In this document: one piece after another, positions 1 through 12,282 of the stretch
Layout of the letters: every line of letters begins with the position of its first letter
How positions within the stretch are numbered: the stretch's first letter is position 1
From: Prinsepia uniflora
Lineage: Eukaryota > Streptophyta > Magnoliopsida > Rosales > Rosaceae
Length of the DNA stretch: 64,000 bases
Direction: 5' to 3'
Assembly: GCA_032719365.1 (NCBI GenBank)
Contig: CM064863.1
Span: forward strand, 20,407,137-20,471,136
Position numbers and translations under genes: made by a program
Notes under the pieces: generated by a model
Database searches by the model: none
Told to the model about the DNA's origin: nothing
The model's input: the letters and a program-made list of their open reading frames with translations, nothing else

Positions 1-1131
1 CTTCGGACACCCCAAAACATATCGAAATGATGTCCGATTGACACGAAACTAGTCCCAAAATGTTCGTTACATCGAAAGGATGATTTCATGTGTTGTAAGT
101 TTCCCCAAAAAGTAGGCCACGCGCCCACACGTGCCGCCTGAAGTGGCTGCCCGTGGGAGCCAAGCGCCACTGTACAGTCACCCCTGTCTTTCGGCAGATC
201 GGGTTCGAACCAGTCTGCCTGCAATCCGGTCCGGTCCAACCGACGTGATCGGTCCACCATCCTATCTCCCTCAAATTCAGTCCCTTTGCTTCCATTTCGA
301 TTCCAATCTTCCTATTTCATCCCTAGTACCCTTTTTGAATGAAGAAAACAAAGAAAAAACACCTAAAACCCAGCCGTTCTAAACACCCCATTTCGGTCCA
401 ACTTTCCCGATTGCCCCCTGGGCTGTTCAGCCCCCCTCAGCTCTCCAAAAACCCCTCTAAACCTTTCTACAAGCCTGCTAAACATCCTCCAATCACCTAA
501 AACCATCCACAACGTTCTAAACTTGAAATTGAAATTCGAAAAGGAAAATGGGTGTTATCGGGTTACCTGGGCTATCGCCGCTGTGCACGGCGGTCCTACC
601 TTCATCAACCATCACCAACTCATCCTCTCACTTATCCTTACCCCCTTACTTGATCAGTATACGGTTAGGGTGGCATGGGGTTTGGGTTTTCAAGGGTTTC
701 AGGTTTGGATGGGAATGAAACAGATGAGATGGTCGATACATGTATGTGGGAAGGTGGGCAATGGATGAGTGACACTTGTCACTCATCCATTGGGCCTGAG
801 AAACTATATGGGGCCCACTTGAGACAAAAGTCAAGCCGTCTCGTAAAATGTGCAATAATTCCACGGAACTTCCGTGAACCATAACTTTTCCGTCGAACGT
901 CCGATTTTGACATGCCGCCTGTCTACGGACTCGTGACGTCCCGATTTACGTCATGGTCATCAGCCCTCGACCGTTGGACCTCCCAGGTCAAAAGTCAACT
1001 TTTGCCCTCGTTTATGAGCAAAATCGTAATTTCGCCCTGAACGTCCGTTAATCCTCGGCTAATCCCCGATTAACCGCATTAATCCGTAATTATTCTTAAT
1101 TAATCCCTAAAATTAGGGACGGGTCATCACA
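1..1131 (-). repeat. Truncated minus-oriented LTR (element J), cut by window start
   Basis: Reverse-complement relative of the large LTR family seen again at 14128, 20612 and 49832. The minus-strand LTR start is at 1131, where the plus strand reads GGGTCATCACA, so the LTR begins TGTGATGACCC. Shared blocks are the TTCGTTACATCGAA stretch near 60-80, the GC-rich block around 115-160, a long palindrome at 760-791, and the GCCGCCTGTCTACG block near 915. No coding sequence is seen. The other end lies outside the window. Confidence 0.7.
760..791. promoter_or_regulatory. 32-bp LTR palindrome with 15-bp arms
   Basis: Arms AATGGATGAGTGACA and TGTCACTCATCCATT flank a 2-base centre. It is the longest-armed copy of a palindrome found at matching positions in many LTRs of this window. 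The likely role is a dimeric transcription-factor site or hairpin in the LTR U3; this is inference. Confidence 0.6.
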
Positions 1132-1760
1132 GCTGGGTTGATGCTCAAACTAGAATGAGTTTTGGTTTTTCTAGTTTCTTTCCTTCGGTCGAATTCAAAC
1201 CAAAACTAACAAATTACACAACACGCACCCCACACCATGCCACATGTTTCCAGCAATCCAATTTTTATGGTGACAAATGTCACTAATCTGTAAACATGAG
1301 TTGACTCATCAAAATCAGTAAAAAAAACCATTTTGCCCCTCTTAAGCATAAATTTAAAAATGCCATTGGCCTTCTAAGACCTGTAACTAACTCGTCCAAA
1401 CTCCAATTTTGACGTGCTTCATGTCTACGAAATCAGCGTTTTGAGACTTAAGCAACGATCCTCGAAGAACGTGTAAAAAGTATTTCAAACAAAAATTAAC
1501 TTTAACCACTATATTTGCAGGGTCAAAAACGCCAATTCCGTTTCAAATTCTCGAAATTACCTTTTTCCAATTTTCAGGTCGTCACACGTATTTACCACAT
1601 TTCGAGGTGGGCTACCATGTGCCCCTATGCGCCCAGAAACCTCACTGCGCATGGGAGTCGCACACATCACTATTCATCATCTTCAAGCCTTGGTTGGGTC
1701 GACCCACGGTTCTACAACTCAGACCCGGGCCGAGTGACCTAACCCAGCTCTAAAATGCTC
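1132..1760 (-). repeat. Degenerate minus-oriented LTR remnants
   Basis: 1132-1586 ends on the plus strand in GGTCGTCACA, so on the minus strand it starts TGTGACGACC, like the other LTRs here. It carries a weakened palindrome (GTGACA/TGTCAC near 1269) and the TGTCTACGAA block near 1421. 1587-1760 resembles a separate LTR middle segment (TTTCGAGGTGGGC, a TATTCATCATCTTC stretch). Boundaries are approximate and no TSD was found. Confidence 0.45.
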
Positions 1761-1840
1761 ATTTTCCACTCATTTTCCTTCCTTTTTCGTCCACTGTCGT
1801 CTATTCCATCTCCAGAGTGGATCCGTGATCTCAAAACTAG

Positions 1841-2043
1841 GCAAGAAGAACTAAGAAAATGAGAAACTGTACCTTGTTATTTCGGCCAAAACGTGACCCT
1901 CGTCCTTGGCTGTTTCTCTCGTCCTTATTCTTTGTTTCAGCCGGCAAGAAAAACTAAGAAAATGAGAAACTGTACCTTCTTATTTCGGCCAAAACGTGAC
2001 CCTCGTCCTTGGCCGTTTCTCTCGTCCTTATTCTTTATTTTCT
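1841..2043. repeat. Tandem duplication, period about 103 bp
   Basis: Two adjacent copies, 1841-1943 and 1944-2043, both start GCAAGAA and contain ACTAAGAAAATGAGAAACTG and TTTCGGCCAAAACGTGACCC. They differ at only a few bases. The sequence lies downstream of the 3' end of the aminotransferase gene and is not obviously coding. Confidence 0.85.
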
Positions 2044-2180
2044 AGCTGAAACTGATTGCATAGTCTCCAGAAATATAATCGAGGGCTTGTTCTCACGTTT
2101 CCAAGCCTCGAAACAAGAACCCAAATCCCCTTAATCCCCTTCCCAATTGTGTAGTGAGAGGTCTCACGTTTCCTAAACAG

Positions 2181-2233
2181 CGATAATATACTTTATAGGA
2201 GAGAACATCGATAATATACTTTATAGGAGAGAA
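2181..2233. repeat. Short direct repeat, 25-bp unit twice
   Basis: CGATAATATACTTTATAGGA plus five further bases is repeated exactly at 2181-2205 and 2209-2233, separated by CAT. It lies about 250 bp beyond the aminotransferase stop codon, in or near the 3' flank. Confidence 0.85.
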
Positions 2234-2482
2234 AAGGAAAGGCAAGGCACAGCTAATGGACCCATCTAGCATAAAGTTGGAATTTAGTGAGAGAGAAAAC
2301 AGAGTTATAAAGGAATAGATTTGATACGTAAGAGGTGAAAGTAACTAACTTTGGGACAGAAGTAGGTTTACAGATTACAGACTAAGTTAAAAAGAAGAGT
2401 ATTGCAGTTGCAGATATACATTGAACAGCTTTTGCATAGCCTTTTGATATAATTAGAAACCTTGAAATTTCTGGGTCTTTTT

Positions 2483-5400
2483 TTACATCCTCGAGTAACC
2501 TCGGTTATCTTCATACAGCTCCATGAACGCGTCATTGAAATTCTTGATATCAGTCATGATGGCAGGCATGTCTTCCTCGGCGGGTAAGATGGTTGTCCTC
2601 AAGTGGAAAACCCTAAATAGAAACAGAGCTTATTAGTGTCAACCATTTCTTCTATAGAGATTCATCAGCTACAACTGAAGATAGCTAAAATTTACTAATT
2701 AGTTAATTACCCTTCTTTCTGTCCAAATCCTGATCCGGGGACCGTGGAAACGCCGGTGGCTTCCAAAAGCTTGAGACAGTAGAAAACATCAGGAACTTTT
2801 CCAGCCCTTGCAGCAGCCTCTATTGCTCTTGGAGGCAACCGTATTTGAGGGAAGGAATACATGGCACCTAAAACACATTTTCTGATCCGTTAATATAAAC
2901 ATCTGAAGAAAATAGAGGAGAACTTCAATTAGTTGTAAGAACTTGTAAATATTTATTCTAAAGCAAGACTTTACCTTCTGTGAAATTACAAACAACATTT
3001 CTGCAGCTGTTAAATCCATCAGTCATTATTCTTGCTCTTCTCCTTAGCGATTCAATGATCCCCTTGCTGCAAAGTTAACCGTTCAAAACTTACCATTATC
3101 TAATGCTTCAAGAAGACACCTCTTGATACCACTCATCACTAATGTTCTAACTTTCAAAAAAAAATAAAAATTTACTGATAAGCAAGAAACACCAATAATT
3201 ATCAGTCCAGTTTTCATTTGTTTTATTACAGTGCATTATATATTTTGGTAAGATTTCATATACATCAAATATTTTCCATGAAAGTGATGGTAAGAGCTGC
3301 CGTAAAACTTGGACCAATCAAGTAGGGACTATGCTTAACCATGAAAAGCAGAATGCTTCTTACCTTTCCCTGATAAACTGATCATATGAAATATCTCCAG
3401 GTTTGGGAGGGTTGACCATCACCCCCATCTGTAAATAGACAAAGAAATTGCCTAATTAATATTGGCCATAAAATTGGGTGTCCAGTTATATATAGACTAG
3501 CAACATGAAACATTTGTGTGAAATATTTAGTGTTCAACTCACAAATATTTGTGCAGGAACATTGGGACTTAGTGATATTGATGCAATCTTATATATCTCT
3601 TCAACTGTCTGCAATACAACATCATGAAAAAAACATAATATTGAGCTCTTGAGCTTAATTTCTAAACTGAAGATCATTGTAATGGCCTGATAATTCAATC
3701 TGAAGTCACTAAACAAAACACTGTTATCAGTGTGAAAAAAGTAGTTTCAATTGTTCCAGTGAAGCCAACAAGCAGTGGAGACACAAACCTGTGTAGGGAT
3801 GTTTGTCATCTCGAAGTACCCACCTCGCTGTCCACATTCACCAAAATATCCTTTGGACACAGTGTGGTAAGAAACGAGTTGGAGTTGCTTGCTTATGGGT
3901 GGCCCCATACCCATCAACACCTACCAGTTTTATCAAACCAAGGAGTTATTATTTCAGCTGAAACTACAGGAAAGGCTCATGCAGTTGATTCTAATTATTT
4001 ACCTTTCTAGAACTAACGAAGGGTCGCTCATCTTGGTATATATTCTGCTGATAAACTTCGTCCCCAAGCAAGACTAGGTTTTCGTGGAAACAGAAGTTCA
4101 ATATTTCTCTTATATTAGCTTCACTAAGACACTGACCAGTAGGGTTGCCAGGGTTTATGATCACCATTGCTCTCACCTGATATATCGTACTATAGATTTA
4201 GTTGGGTAGTAAAAAGCAGCCACCATTGTTATTCAAAAACAGCAATACGAAGAAATTCCATTTAACACTTTTAGAGAGAAAATTGCTACTAGGGGATGTT
4301 GAAACAATTCTATACTAAAAGAAATCTGCAAACTGAAAATTAATCAGCCAGCATATTAAAGGGCCTGCAACTTGTAGATTGCGAGATGCTTCTAATCATC
4401 CATACATTTAGTTTACTCTAGGTTTCATAAACCAATCCCTGCATTCATCCATAAAAAGCCAGAGAAGCATACTAACAGTAATTCCTTTAACGCGAGCCTC
4501 CGTGACTGACAGGCGAAGGTTATTAACATCAAGACCCCAATTTGCTGTTTCCTCTAGGTAATATGGAACAAGGGAACCCCCCAACAGAGCTATCGCAGCT
4601 GAGTAGAGCGGGTATTGCGGAACTGGAACCAGAATCTGGCAGTACCCAAAATAAGAGCATTGAGATCATAACAAAACCTAAAGTAACCAAGAAAATGAAA
4701 GAGCTAAAAGGGAAAGTGAATTTTTATGTAAAGTAATATGCACTCTATAAAAGCGGGCAATAATTGTTCTGTTGTCATTTAGGAAGATATATTACCCCAT
4801 CCTTTTCACCACGAATCATGGCATTCAAGATTTGCATAACACCTTTACTGGCACCATCAGTGAGATATATGAGTTCTGGGTCACTGCCATTGAGGCAAAA
4901 AATAAAAATAAAAAAACAGTCAGTCACAACTTCAGAACCAAATTAACAATTTTATTGCCCCTGAACCCTGAAAAAAAAAAAGGAAAATTATTCATATCCT
5001 GCAACCATCACCTTGGATATCCATCACGCCTCTCAATGAACTCTGCCACTTCCTTCCTAATTCCCGGAAGACCACGGGAATCACTATAAGCCCCTGGAAA
5101 AAATTGTTCATTTTCAGTTAATAAATGAAAGCTCTCAAATGTTGGCAACCCTATGGAACAACTTCTAAGCTATGCTTTTTGCCGATAAGCAGGATCAAGC
5201 AATCTTATGTCTATAAACATAAATAAATATACCAGCAATAACAAGTTGGAAGATAGGAAAAGACCACAGGAGATAAAACAGTCTGGAAAGCCTAAGGACT
5301 CCACTACAATTGATAAGATAGAATGTTTATCTAGCTTTTAAATACAAAACACAAGTTCCAATTAACATGAAACGGTCAAATACTAAGAAACTTTGATAAT

Positions 5401-6269
5401 CACTCTCTGTAAATGACATAAATTCATGAGCAATAGAGCAGATCATCTTGGAGAAATGAAAGGAAACAATTTATAAGAAATACTAAAATTCGCAATCAAC
5501 TGTATGTGGATTTCAAAAACTACGATGCAGCACGAGTGAAATCATTTAGCATGTGTATGCGTGCTGAGGGTTGGGGGGATAGGGGATTCTGTGCTTAATC
5601 TATTAGGAAAAATCATTATTCAGTCCATTTGGATATGGTCTAGTCCTTTTCCCATGATAACACAACATGAAAGGCAGGTAAGTTGGATACCTAGACCACC
5701 CGGAGTAAGTGAAAGATAATGTTTAGCCCTTGAAATTGCATCAGCAGGGAAAAGGAGTCCTACATTGGGGTCATCTAATAGGAATGGCGCTTGGCATAAA
5801 GCAACCACCTGTAACAGAACATTTTCTTGGTCAAAACAAGTTTTATAGACGATTTAAGTTAATAACCCAAAAAATTCACTGTGAAAAGAAGTGAATATTT
5901 GCTCAACAACGAAAAAAAAGCATATGAAAATATGATAGACCTGGCGAGGGAAAGTCAGAGGCTTCTGTCCTAGAGCATGAGGATTCCCAACATTTGTAAA
6001 AATAATCTGGAGACAAGAAACTGAAATAATGACACAGCAGGAAAATTCTATAGAACAGTCCTGTAGAATCATTAATCCGCTGATCTTATCTGCTGCCATA
6101 CACTAAAAAACAGCATTTCCAAACAAAATCCAAAGAGAATTGGAATATATACCTTCTTTCCTTCCTTCTGAAGCTCAGATGCTCGAAGATACAGCTCGCC
6201 TCTAACAGCGTATTGAACCTTCTTCACATTCTCATTCAGTGACTCATAGTCCAATGCCTTAAGTGGCAT
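2483..6269 (-). CDS. GGAT1: Glutamate:glyoxylate aminotransferase, peroxisomal (13 coding exons)
   Basis: A class I/II PLP aminotransferase that transfers the amino group of glutamate (or alanine) to glyoxylate, making glycine in the photorespiratory pathway of leaf peroxisomes. Coding exons in transcript order: 6269-6153, 6006-5941, 5808-5691, 5093-5012, 4883-4796, 4635-4477, 4176-4003, 3920-3789, 3608-3543, 3428-3364, 3066-2975, 2867-2711, 2612-2483. All have GT-AG borders and total 1446 nt (481 aa), the length I recall for plant GGT. The protein starts MPLKALDYESL. It carries PGNPTG at about 219-224, D249 and Y252 in LGDEVYQQN, the PLP lysine K291 in HTVSKGYFGECGQRGG, an Arg near 444 in FHLRTT, and ends in SRM, a type 1 peroxisomal signal. 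No frameshift or stop was found, so it looks functional. Alanine aminotransferase is the nearest alternative, but the SRM tail and the NIYQDERPF segment favour GGAT. Confidence 0.96.
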
Positions 6270-6270
6270 G

Positions 6271-6807
6271 CTGGTTTTTTTTATTCAATACAATATGAAG
6301 GCAAAGTAGCAAATTTATGTTCTCACTTCCTAACCTGAAGATTTTAGACGTAAAATACTAAAATATAGAAAGAAATTATATAAATATATATATATATATG
6401 GCGGGGAACTGGCAACTTGAATATCGACCACTGATCAGCCAAAACTAAAACCCAGAACAAATTATTTATTCACTAATTTTAACACAAAGCTGCTCACAAA
6501 CATCAAATCCAAGTCTAAAAAAGGATTTAAAATAAATGAATCAGAATAAAACTTCGAAAAAGAGATGTTATTTTGTTCAGAACTACCAAAACAATGACAT
6601 CCCACAAAACCAAAAATTAATAATTACAGATTGAGCCAATGAGGCAACGATCACAGATCTTGACCCATGAATCAAAACATTGGAGTTGAAAGACCGGAAG
6701 AAAAGATGCCATGCATCGATTCAGAAGCTTAACACATAGATGTAAACATAATGCTAGAAAAAAAACCCCAGAGAGAAAAGCAAGAACAGATTCAGAAATA
6801 AGCTTAC
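6271..6807 (-). other. 5' UTR intron of the GGAT gene
   Basis: On the minus strand a donor GTAAGC (6807-6802) follows an untranslated exon ending GATAACAG. The acceptor AG lies at 6272-6271, one base before the ATG at 6269-6267. The intron is AT-rich and contains a short (TA)n run near 6388-6400. The exon upstream of 6807 is leader only. Confidence 0.75.
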
Positions 6808-6956
6808 CTGTTATCTACAGTAGGTCTCCCTAAGGGAAGGGGCGGCGACGAGGTGGCTGGTAGGCTGGTAGGCTGGTAGTTGAGAAAAACCCAGGTGGGT
6901 TCTGTTCTTCAGCAAAGGAAGACGCGTACACAGGGTCACAAGTGGAGCGTTATATT

Positions 6957-6966
6957 ATATTTATAT
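6957..6966 (-). promoter_or_regulatory. Candidate TATA box of the GGAT gene
   Basis: The minus strand reads ATATAAATAT here. It lies roughly 150 bp upstream of the 5' UTR intron donor, which would put the start of transcription near 6925 and give a leader exon of about 120 bases. It is placed by motif and position only. Confidence 0.5.
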
Positions 6967-6969
6967 GAT

Positions 6970-8441
6970 GATCCAATAGAAAGAAAGATAGACGAAGATT
7001 ATGTGGCACTACATGAAGTGAATGCAATGGCAGCTGCAGAGCCACTGAAAAATGTTAAATGGATTATTGGGCTTTTTTTTCTTTTTCCAAATTGAGCCGA
7101 GGGGATAAATGTTGGGCAAGAAATGTGGTGCAGCTTTAAACTTTGAGCTTTCACAGATAACGAGGGTATGGCCTTTTGGGTTCCTTCCATCTCTCTTTGT
7201 TGACACATTATTTGTGTGCGCCATTGTCGTCACCGGCCTAATCAGACACATTATTTGGGTTCATTCCATCTCCTTCCATCTCGCAATCAGACTTAATCAA
7301 TAGAATGTAGTGGTGTGTATTACTTCATTCAACCGATTAAACTCTCTTTATTTTTCTTTTCCACCAGCCTTTAGATAGGGAAATTCTAAACAGATGATGT
7401 AGAAGTTATTGGTTGATTATTTAGTGTATTGAAACATCACCTTATTTACCCTTCCGTATTGCCTTTTTGGGATCTCATATGTAATTCGTATATGTGATCA
7501 GTTTGATATCTAGTTGCTAAAATTTTATGTGATTTAATTCAAATTTTCCTACTTCAAATTTGAATTAAAATGAATTATTTGTCACTCCATCCCCACTCTG
7601 ATTATGATCAGGATCCCGACTGTAAATATAAGAGTAAGTAGCTTTGTGTTATTTAATACTAACAAGCGCTTAAAATCGCGAGAAGGTTTTTCCTTTTGGA
7701 CCATACTTCTCTCTTCTAATAATTTTTACACCAAAATCATCATAATTTTCTCTAGAGAATTCAAATGTTATTGTAAAATTTTTGGGAATATACGTACATT
7801 TGAGAGAAGAAGAGATTAGGAGGTAGAGATAATGATATCTCTGTATTACTATATTGTATTTGGACAATACATACGTTTGGGAATATACATACATTTGGGA
7901 ATATACATACGTTTGATAATACGACAATACATCACGTATATATATTAGGGAATTAAAGTAATTTACAAAGACCTATTTGCCTTTACATGAAAACAATCAC
8001 TAACTTCTAAATATTTACAACACTCCCCTTCGGATATTTCATGTGCTAATAATGTTTGGGTACACGCTTATTTATTGCCTCGTTAAAATCTTACCAAGTG
8101 ACAAAAACACTCTATGAAAAAAATAACAATCGAAGAAAAAAAATGCAACACGTGTGGATACGGGTAATTGCATCGGAATCTCCGGAGGTCATTGAAGTTG
8201 TCTCTTCTGTACGTTTTTGAGATAAGATGCATTAGAGTTACTACACTAAGACCCTACCCAGTAAACCCAGTGGGAAAAACTCGTGGTCAAAGAAAAAAGA
8301 TGAACAAATGCATATGACTCGAATTATAGCAGGTGACCATACCACGTGTGCCTCGTTAAAATCTAATCAGGTGACAAAACCCAATAGGACAAAATAACTT
8401 TGGTCGTAGAGCAAAAGAGTACACGATTTTCAAGTGAGCAT
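6970..8441. other. Intergenic stretch, no gene recognised
   Basis: Upstream side of the GGAT gene, mostly AT-rich. Near 7850-7920 a short unit built on TTGGGAATATACATAC is repeated about three times. The 16-mer TGCCTCGTTAAAATCT occurs at 8076-8091 and 8349-8364, each followed by a similar GTGACAAAA stretch, which suggests a decayed repeat. No reading frame here resembles a known protein. Confidence 0.5.
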
Positions 8442-8554
8442 GCTTCAGGATACTTAGTATACTTTAGGGTACTTGGTATACTTTAAGATACTTGGTATGC
8501 TTCAGGATACTTGATATACTTCAGGATACTTAGTATGTTTTGAGATACTCCCTA
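8442..8554. repeat. Minisatellite, about six copies of a 19-bp unit
   Basis: Diverged copies of CTTCAGGATACTTGGTATA run head to tail. Variants change AGGATAC to AGGGTAC or AAGATAC. There is no coding potential. Confidence 0.8.
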
Positions 8555-8908
8555 TGATATTACCCATTGAAAGCTACAGACTAGATAAATCAATTAGTTG
8601 ACATAAGCTAATACCTTGAAGATGCTATTGGAATGTTACATTTAGTAATGACATAGTGTTGTCTCCTGTAATGAAATTGGTTTTCACCATTCGATGCAGG
8701 TAGTATTATCTTCAAAGATAATCATCGGTTTATTATTCCTCAACATTTAAATATCATTCACAATAACTAATCTATGCTACGTGTAGAAAACTCAAGATCC
8801 GCACAAAGCTCTACCGAATCCGAGTACATCCCCGGGATCCAAACCGCGTCTAGGTGGTAACCCAGGATTCGTCTATGTCCGAGTGATATGATAACCTGAC
8901 AATCTTGG
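8555..8908. other. Unassigned sequence left of LTR A
   Basis: No reading frame or family was recognised. The stretch ends in CTTGG immediately before the inferred left edge of the minus-oriented LTR A. Confidence 0.4.
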
Positions 8909-9307
8909 TGACAGGATCCCACCCGAATACACCAGACTAGTACACTAGGACCCTTCTCCCGTCTAACATAAACCTTGTTAGACGAAGGATCAATGCAAAA
9001 CTTGCGAGTTCATGCCTCCGCCTCTTAAGCCTCGAATTCCGTGCAGCGGTCTTAGAGGGTTACAAAATAATAAAATGTGTGCATGGATAAAAGAAATAGT
9101 TTTAAAACATAATTTGAAAACATCCATCTTTTACCCTCAGTTTTCCAAAACCATGTATGCATATGAAAATTCTTTCACTTTGATTAAAAAAAACACAATT
9201 TATAATGTTCAAAATACTTGAAAACCATAAATCCAAATTAGTCCACATAACTCACAACCATACACGAGTCACCACATTAGTCACATGGGATTCGTCATAA
9301 CACTTAC

Positions 9308-9743
9308 TGTAACGACCCGAATCTCGAGGAAACGAGAAATTGAAAAAGTTAAGGTAAAAGGACGATTTTACCCTTGAAAAAGTCAAAATGTTGAATTTTT
9401 GATTGGGTCACTGTTTGAGGGTTCCAAAAAGACCATTACGATGGTCTCAAAATCCTGACTCCGTAGTCAAGTGGCACGTCAAAATTGGGGTTTCTTGGTC
9501 AAAATCAAAGTGTTGAATTTTTTACTGAGACCTCGTATAGATGATTTAAGAGGACTATTACGGAAGTCTTGACATTTTCTTGGTTTTTGTAACCCTCTTG
9601 GGCTGTTGCAAGGGAATCGAGGCTCGAGAGGCGAAGGCATGAACTATTAGGATTTGTGATTATCTCTCATCTGACATGGTTTCTGTCGGACGGGAGCAGG
9701 GCCCGGGTGTACTCTTTTAGTGTATTTGGGTGGGGTTTTTCCA
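9308..9743 (+). mobile_element. Short solo LTR K (436 bp) with perfect TSD
   Basis: Begins TGTAACGACCCG, ends TTTTTCCA, and is flanked by CTTAC at 9303-9307 and 9744-9748. It contains the start block and the GTCGGACGGGAGCAGGG end block of the large LTR family but lacks the middle. It is therefore either an internally deleted LTR or a miniature family. The inferred history is insertion followed by LTR-LTR recombination. Confidence 0.8.
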
Positions 9744-10121
9744 CTTACATACAATCATATCTCATCCAACCCATTCTCAAATCACAATATCAAACACCAA
9801 AGTACTGCCCTACTGCAAGCACATCACAAACTCATTTGAGAATCGGAGCTCAGCTCGGCGTTCGAGATTACCAATCCATCAACACACATCTCGAGAAAAT
9901 TACCCATCACAAGACACAATAGTAACACACAATCAATCCATAATCAACATTACCACGGAACTCACAACAACCACTCAACATCGATGCCCGAGCACAACAT
10001 CAATCATCACATGCATAAGTGCATTACCAGTAGGCATATCACATACTCGCTTGGGATACAGAGCCCTAGGCTTGACGTCTGAGTGTAAACCAACTCAAGA
10101 TACAGAGCCCCTGACTCGACA

Positions 10122-12280
10122 TGTAAAGCCCCGGACTTTGATTAAATTGCAAAATCGGAAATTTAATGAAAAATGACCATTTTGCCCCTAAAAAGGGGAA
10201 AATTTGACTTTTGACCCAGGACACTTTTTGGATTTTGACCCATGTCCGTTACATAGATCAGGACGTCACGAATTCGTAGACAAGCGGCACATCAAAATCG
10301 GACGTTCGACGGGAGAGTTACGGGTCATAGAAATAAATTGGAACTATTCACGCATTACGAGGGTTGTACAGTTGGCAAGATTTGATTAGGTACAATATCT
10401 AAGTTGGGCCAATTGATGAGTGACAAGTGTCACTCATCTGATTGGCCGAAGACCCCAAGTTTTTGGGTTCATGTATCTCATCTTCCTTACTTCTCTATGT
10501 GTAACCCGAAAGCCAAACCCAAACACACAAACACTCACCAACCCAAACCAGCCATTATACTATCATTTTCTGTGATTTGTGAGAGGCTGAGAGTGACAGA
10601 GAGGTAGAAGGGAAGGCTGAGAACGGCGGAGAAGTCATGGCAAGGTAAAAGGGAAGGCTGAAATAGCTGGAGTCAACGGGAAAGGTCGTTTGAAAGTTCA
10701 CCGTTACTGTTCATCGTGGGAAGGTAATTTCTAGATTATTTTTTTTTGTGATTTTGATTCGATAGGAGTGTTACTGGGTAGATTACGACTTCATAGGGAC
10801 AAAAATGGTGGAAAATGGTGTAGAAATGAAGGAATTAAGATCGGGTCGGGTCGCGGGTCTAGACGACCCATTATAGTGAAAACGAGTAACCCGTCGAGAG
10901 GTTGAAGATGATGACGTCAGCAGGGTGACATCATCATCTATCAGATTGTCAGGCCACATGGCGAATAGGATACTAACATGGGGCAACCTGTTAGGCATAG
11001 TCAGCACTGACGTGTTAGACACGTAGACCAGTCAGCACGTGACAAATGGCACATGTCAGACCTGTCAGGCTGACGTCAGCATTGACTGTTGACCATGACG
11101 TCAGCATTGACTTTTAACCAGCGTTGACCAGGACTTTGACCCGCACGTGGGGGCGCGTGGGCACATTTTTCGAGGTGAGACCAGTTCTATTTGAAAGGTT
11201 TCAATGATCCGAATCCAATAGTGGTGGTTTCGGGTATATTTGAGATCGTTTGATAAGTCGTTTTAGGGTTTAAAGCTTTGGGATACGTGTTCAAGATGCG
11301 TTCCTGGTATCAGAATTTTTGAGGGTTTTGAGTATGAACTTGTAGAGTCCGTTAGTGACCTTTAGGTGTGTTTTAGACAGGCCCAGAGACTGTGGTTTAG
11401 CTTCAGGGCAGTTACAGCGCAGTTCGTTATCGTAGCGAGGACTATGTGTGAATGGACCGTTGGTTTATTAAATGAAATGCATGCATAACTATTTTAACTA
11501 CTTTACTATATGATTTGAATTAGATTACTTTGGTATCATTCATTGAGGGTCTTATGGATTTTAAATGTCGATTATGGACTGTTTTACGTATTACGATGTT
11601 TTGGGCTTGAGATCCGTCTGGATATTATGTTGACTAGTTTTAGAGTCAAATAGAGATTTTGAGAAAGAGTTTAAACGAGATTGTCACTGGTTTTGACTAT
11701 TATACGGTACATACCATACTTATGGGTTATTGTCTCCTCCAAACGTCTTGTAGTATCCTGGAGTAGTCACGGAGCATTTCCTGAAAGGGGCCACTCCGAG
11801 GAGTGTCTCAGGAAGGATTACTAGTTATGGATATCAACCAGGATAGTGTCAGGTGATATCACCTGGACACTGGTGGATCCTGGGGAGTACTTGGGATTGA
11901 GACCCCGGGTGGCACGCGTAGCCTTCAGACCGTGACATTATTAGACATCTGGGATGTTGGGGGATTGGTTATACGGTGTATTATTACTATTTTATATGTC
12001 CTATTTATCTTGGGTTATACTGCTTTATGATTCAATTTCCATTCCTTATGATTTGACTTGAACTCATGCATGTTTGAAGTGGAGGAGGAAAACCTTTAAT
12101 TGTTTCCTTAAAAAGGGGTTTATAACTTATTTATTTTTGGTCCACTCACTCTTTGTCAGTTTTCTTGACCCCTTCAGGCCGTGACACTGAGGTAGGGACT
12201 GATCCAGAGGCTGAGGTATAGAAATTCGTTGCACACTTGTACACCCGTTTGGGTAGGTTGAGCACCATTTTGTAAACTGA
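10122..12280 (+). repeat. Left LTR of element B, 3' end deleted
   Basis: Starts TGTAAAGCCCCGGAC and aligns along its length with 25876-28715, without the MITE found there. The match stops after GTAAACTGA. It contains the palindrome at 10415-10438, here flanked by inverted CCAAT motifs (GCCAAT and ATTGGC), TGACGTCA-type sites near 10910-11100, and ATGCATGCATAAC near 11478. Confidence 0.8.
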
Positions 12281-12282
12281 GG

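Noticed and set aside
3732..4010. 92-codon plus-strand frame
   Set aside because: It is the complement of the PLP-lysine exon and adjoining intron of the GGAT gene, with no independent support.
8060..8420. Possible copia-type retrotransposon fragment suggested by repeated GCCTCGTTAAAATCT
   Set aside because: No LTR ends, TSD or coding domain could be found, so it is only noted as a short repeat.
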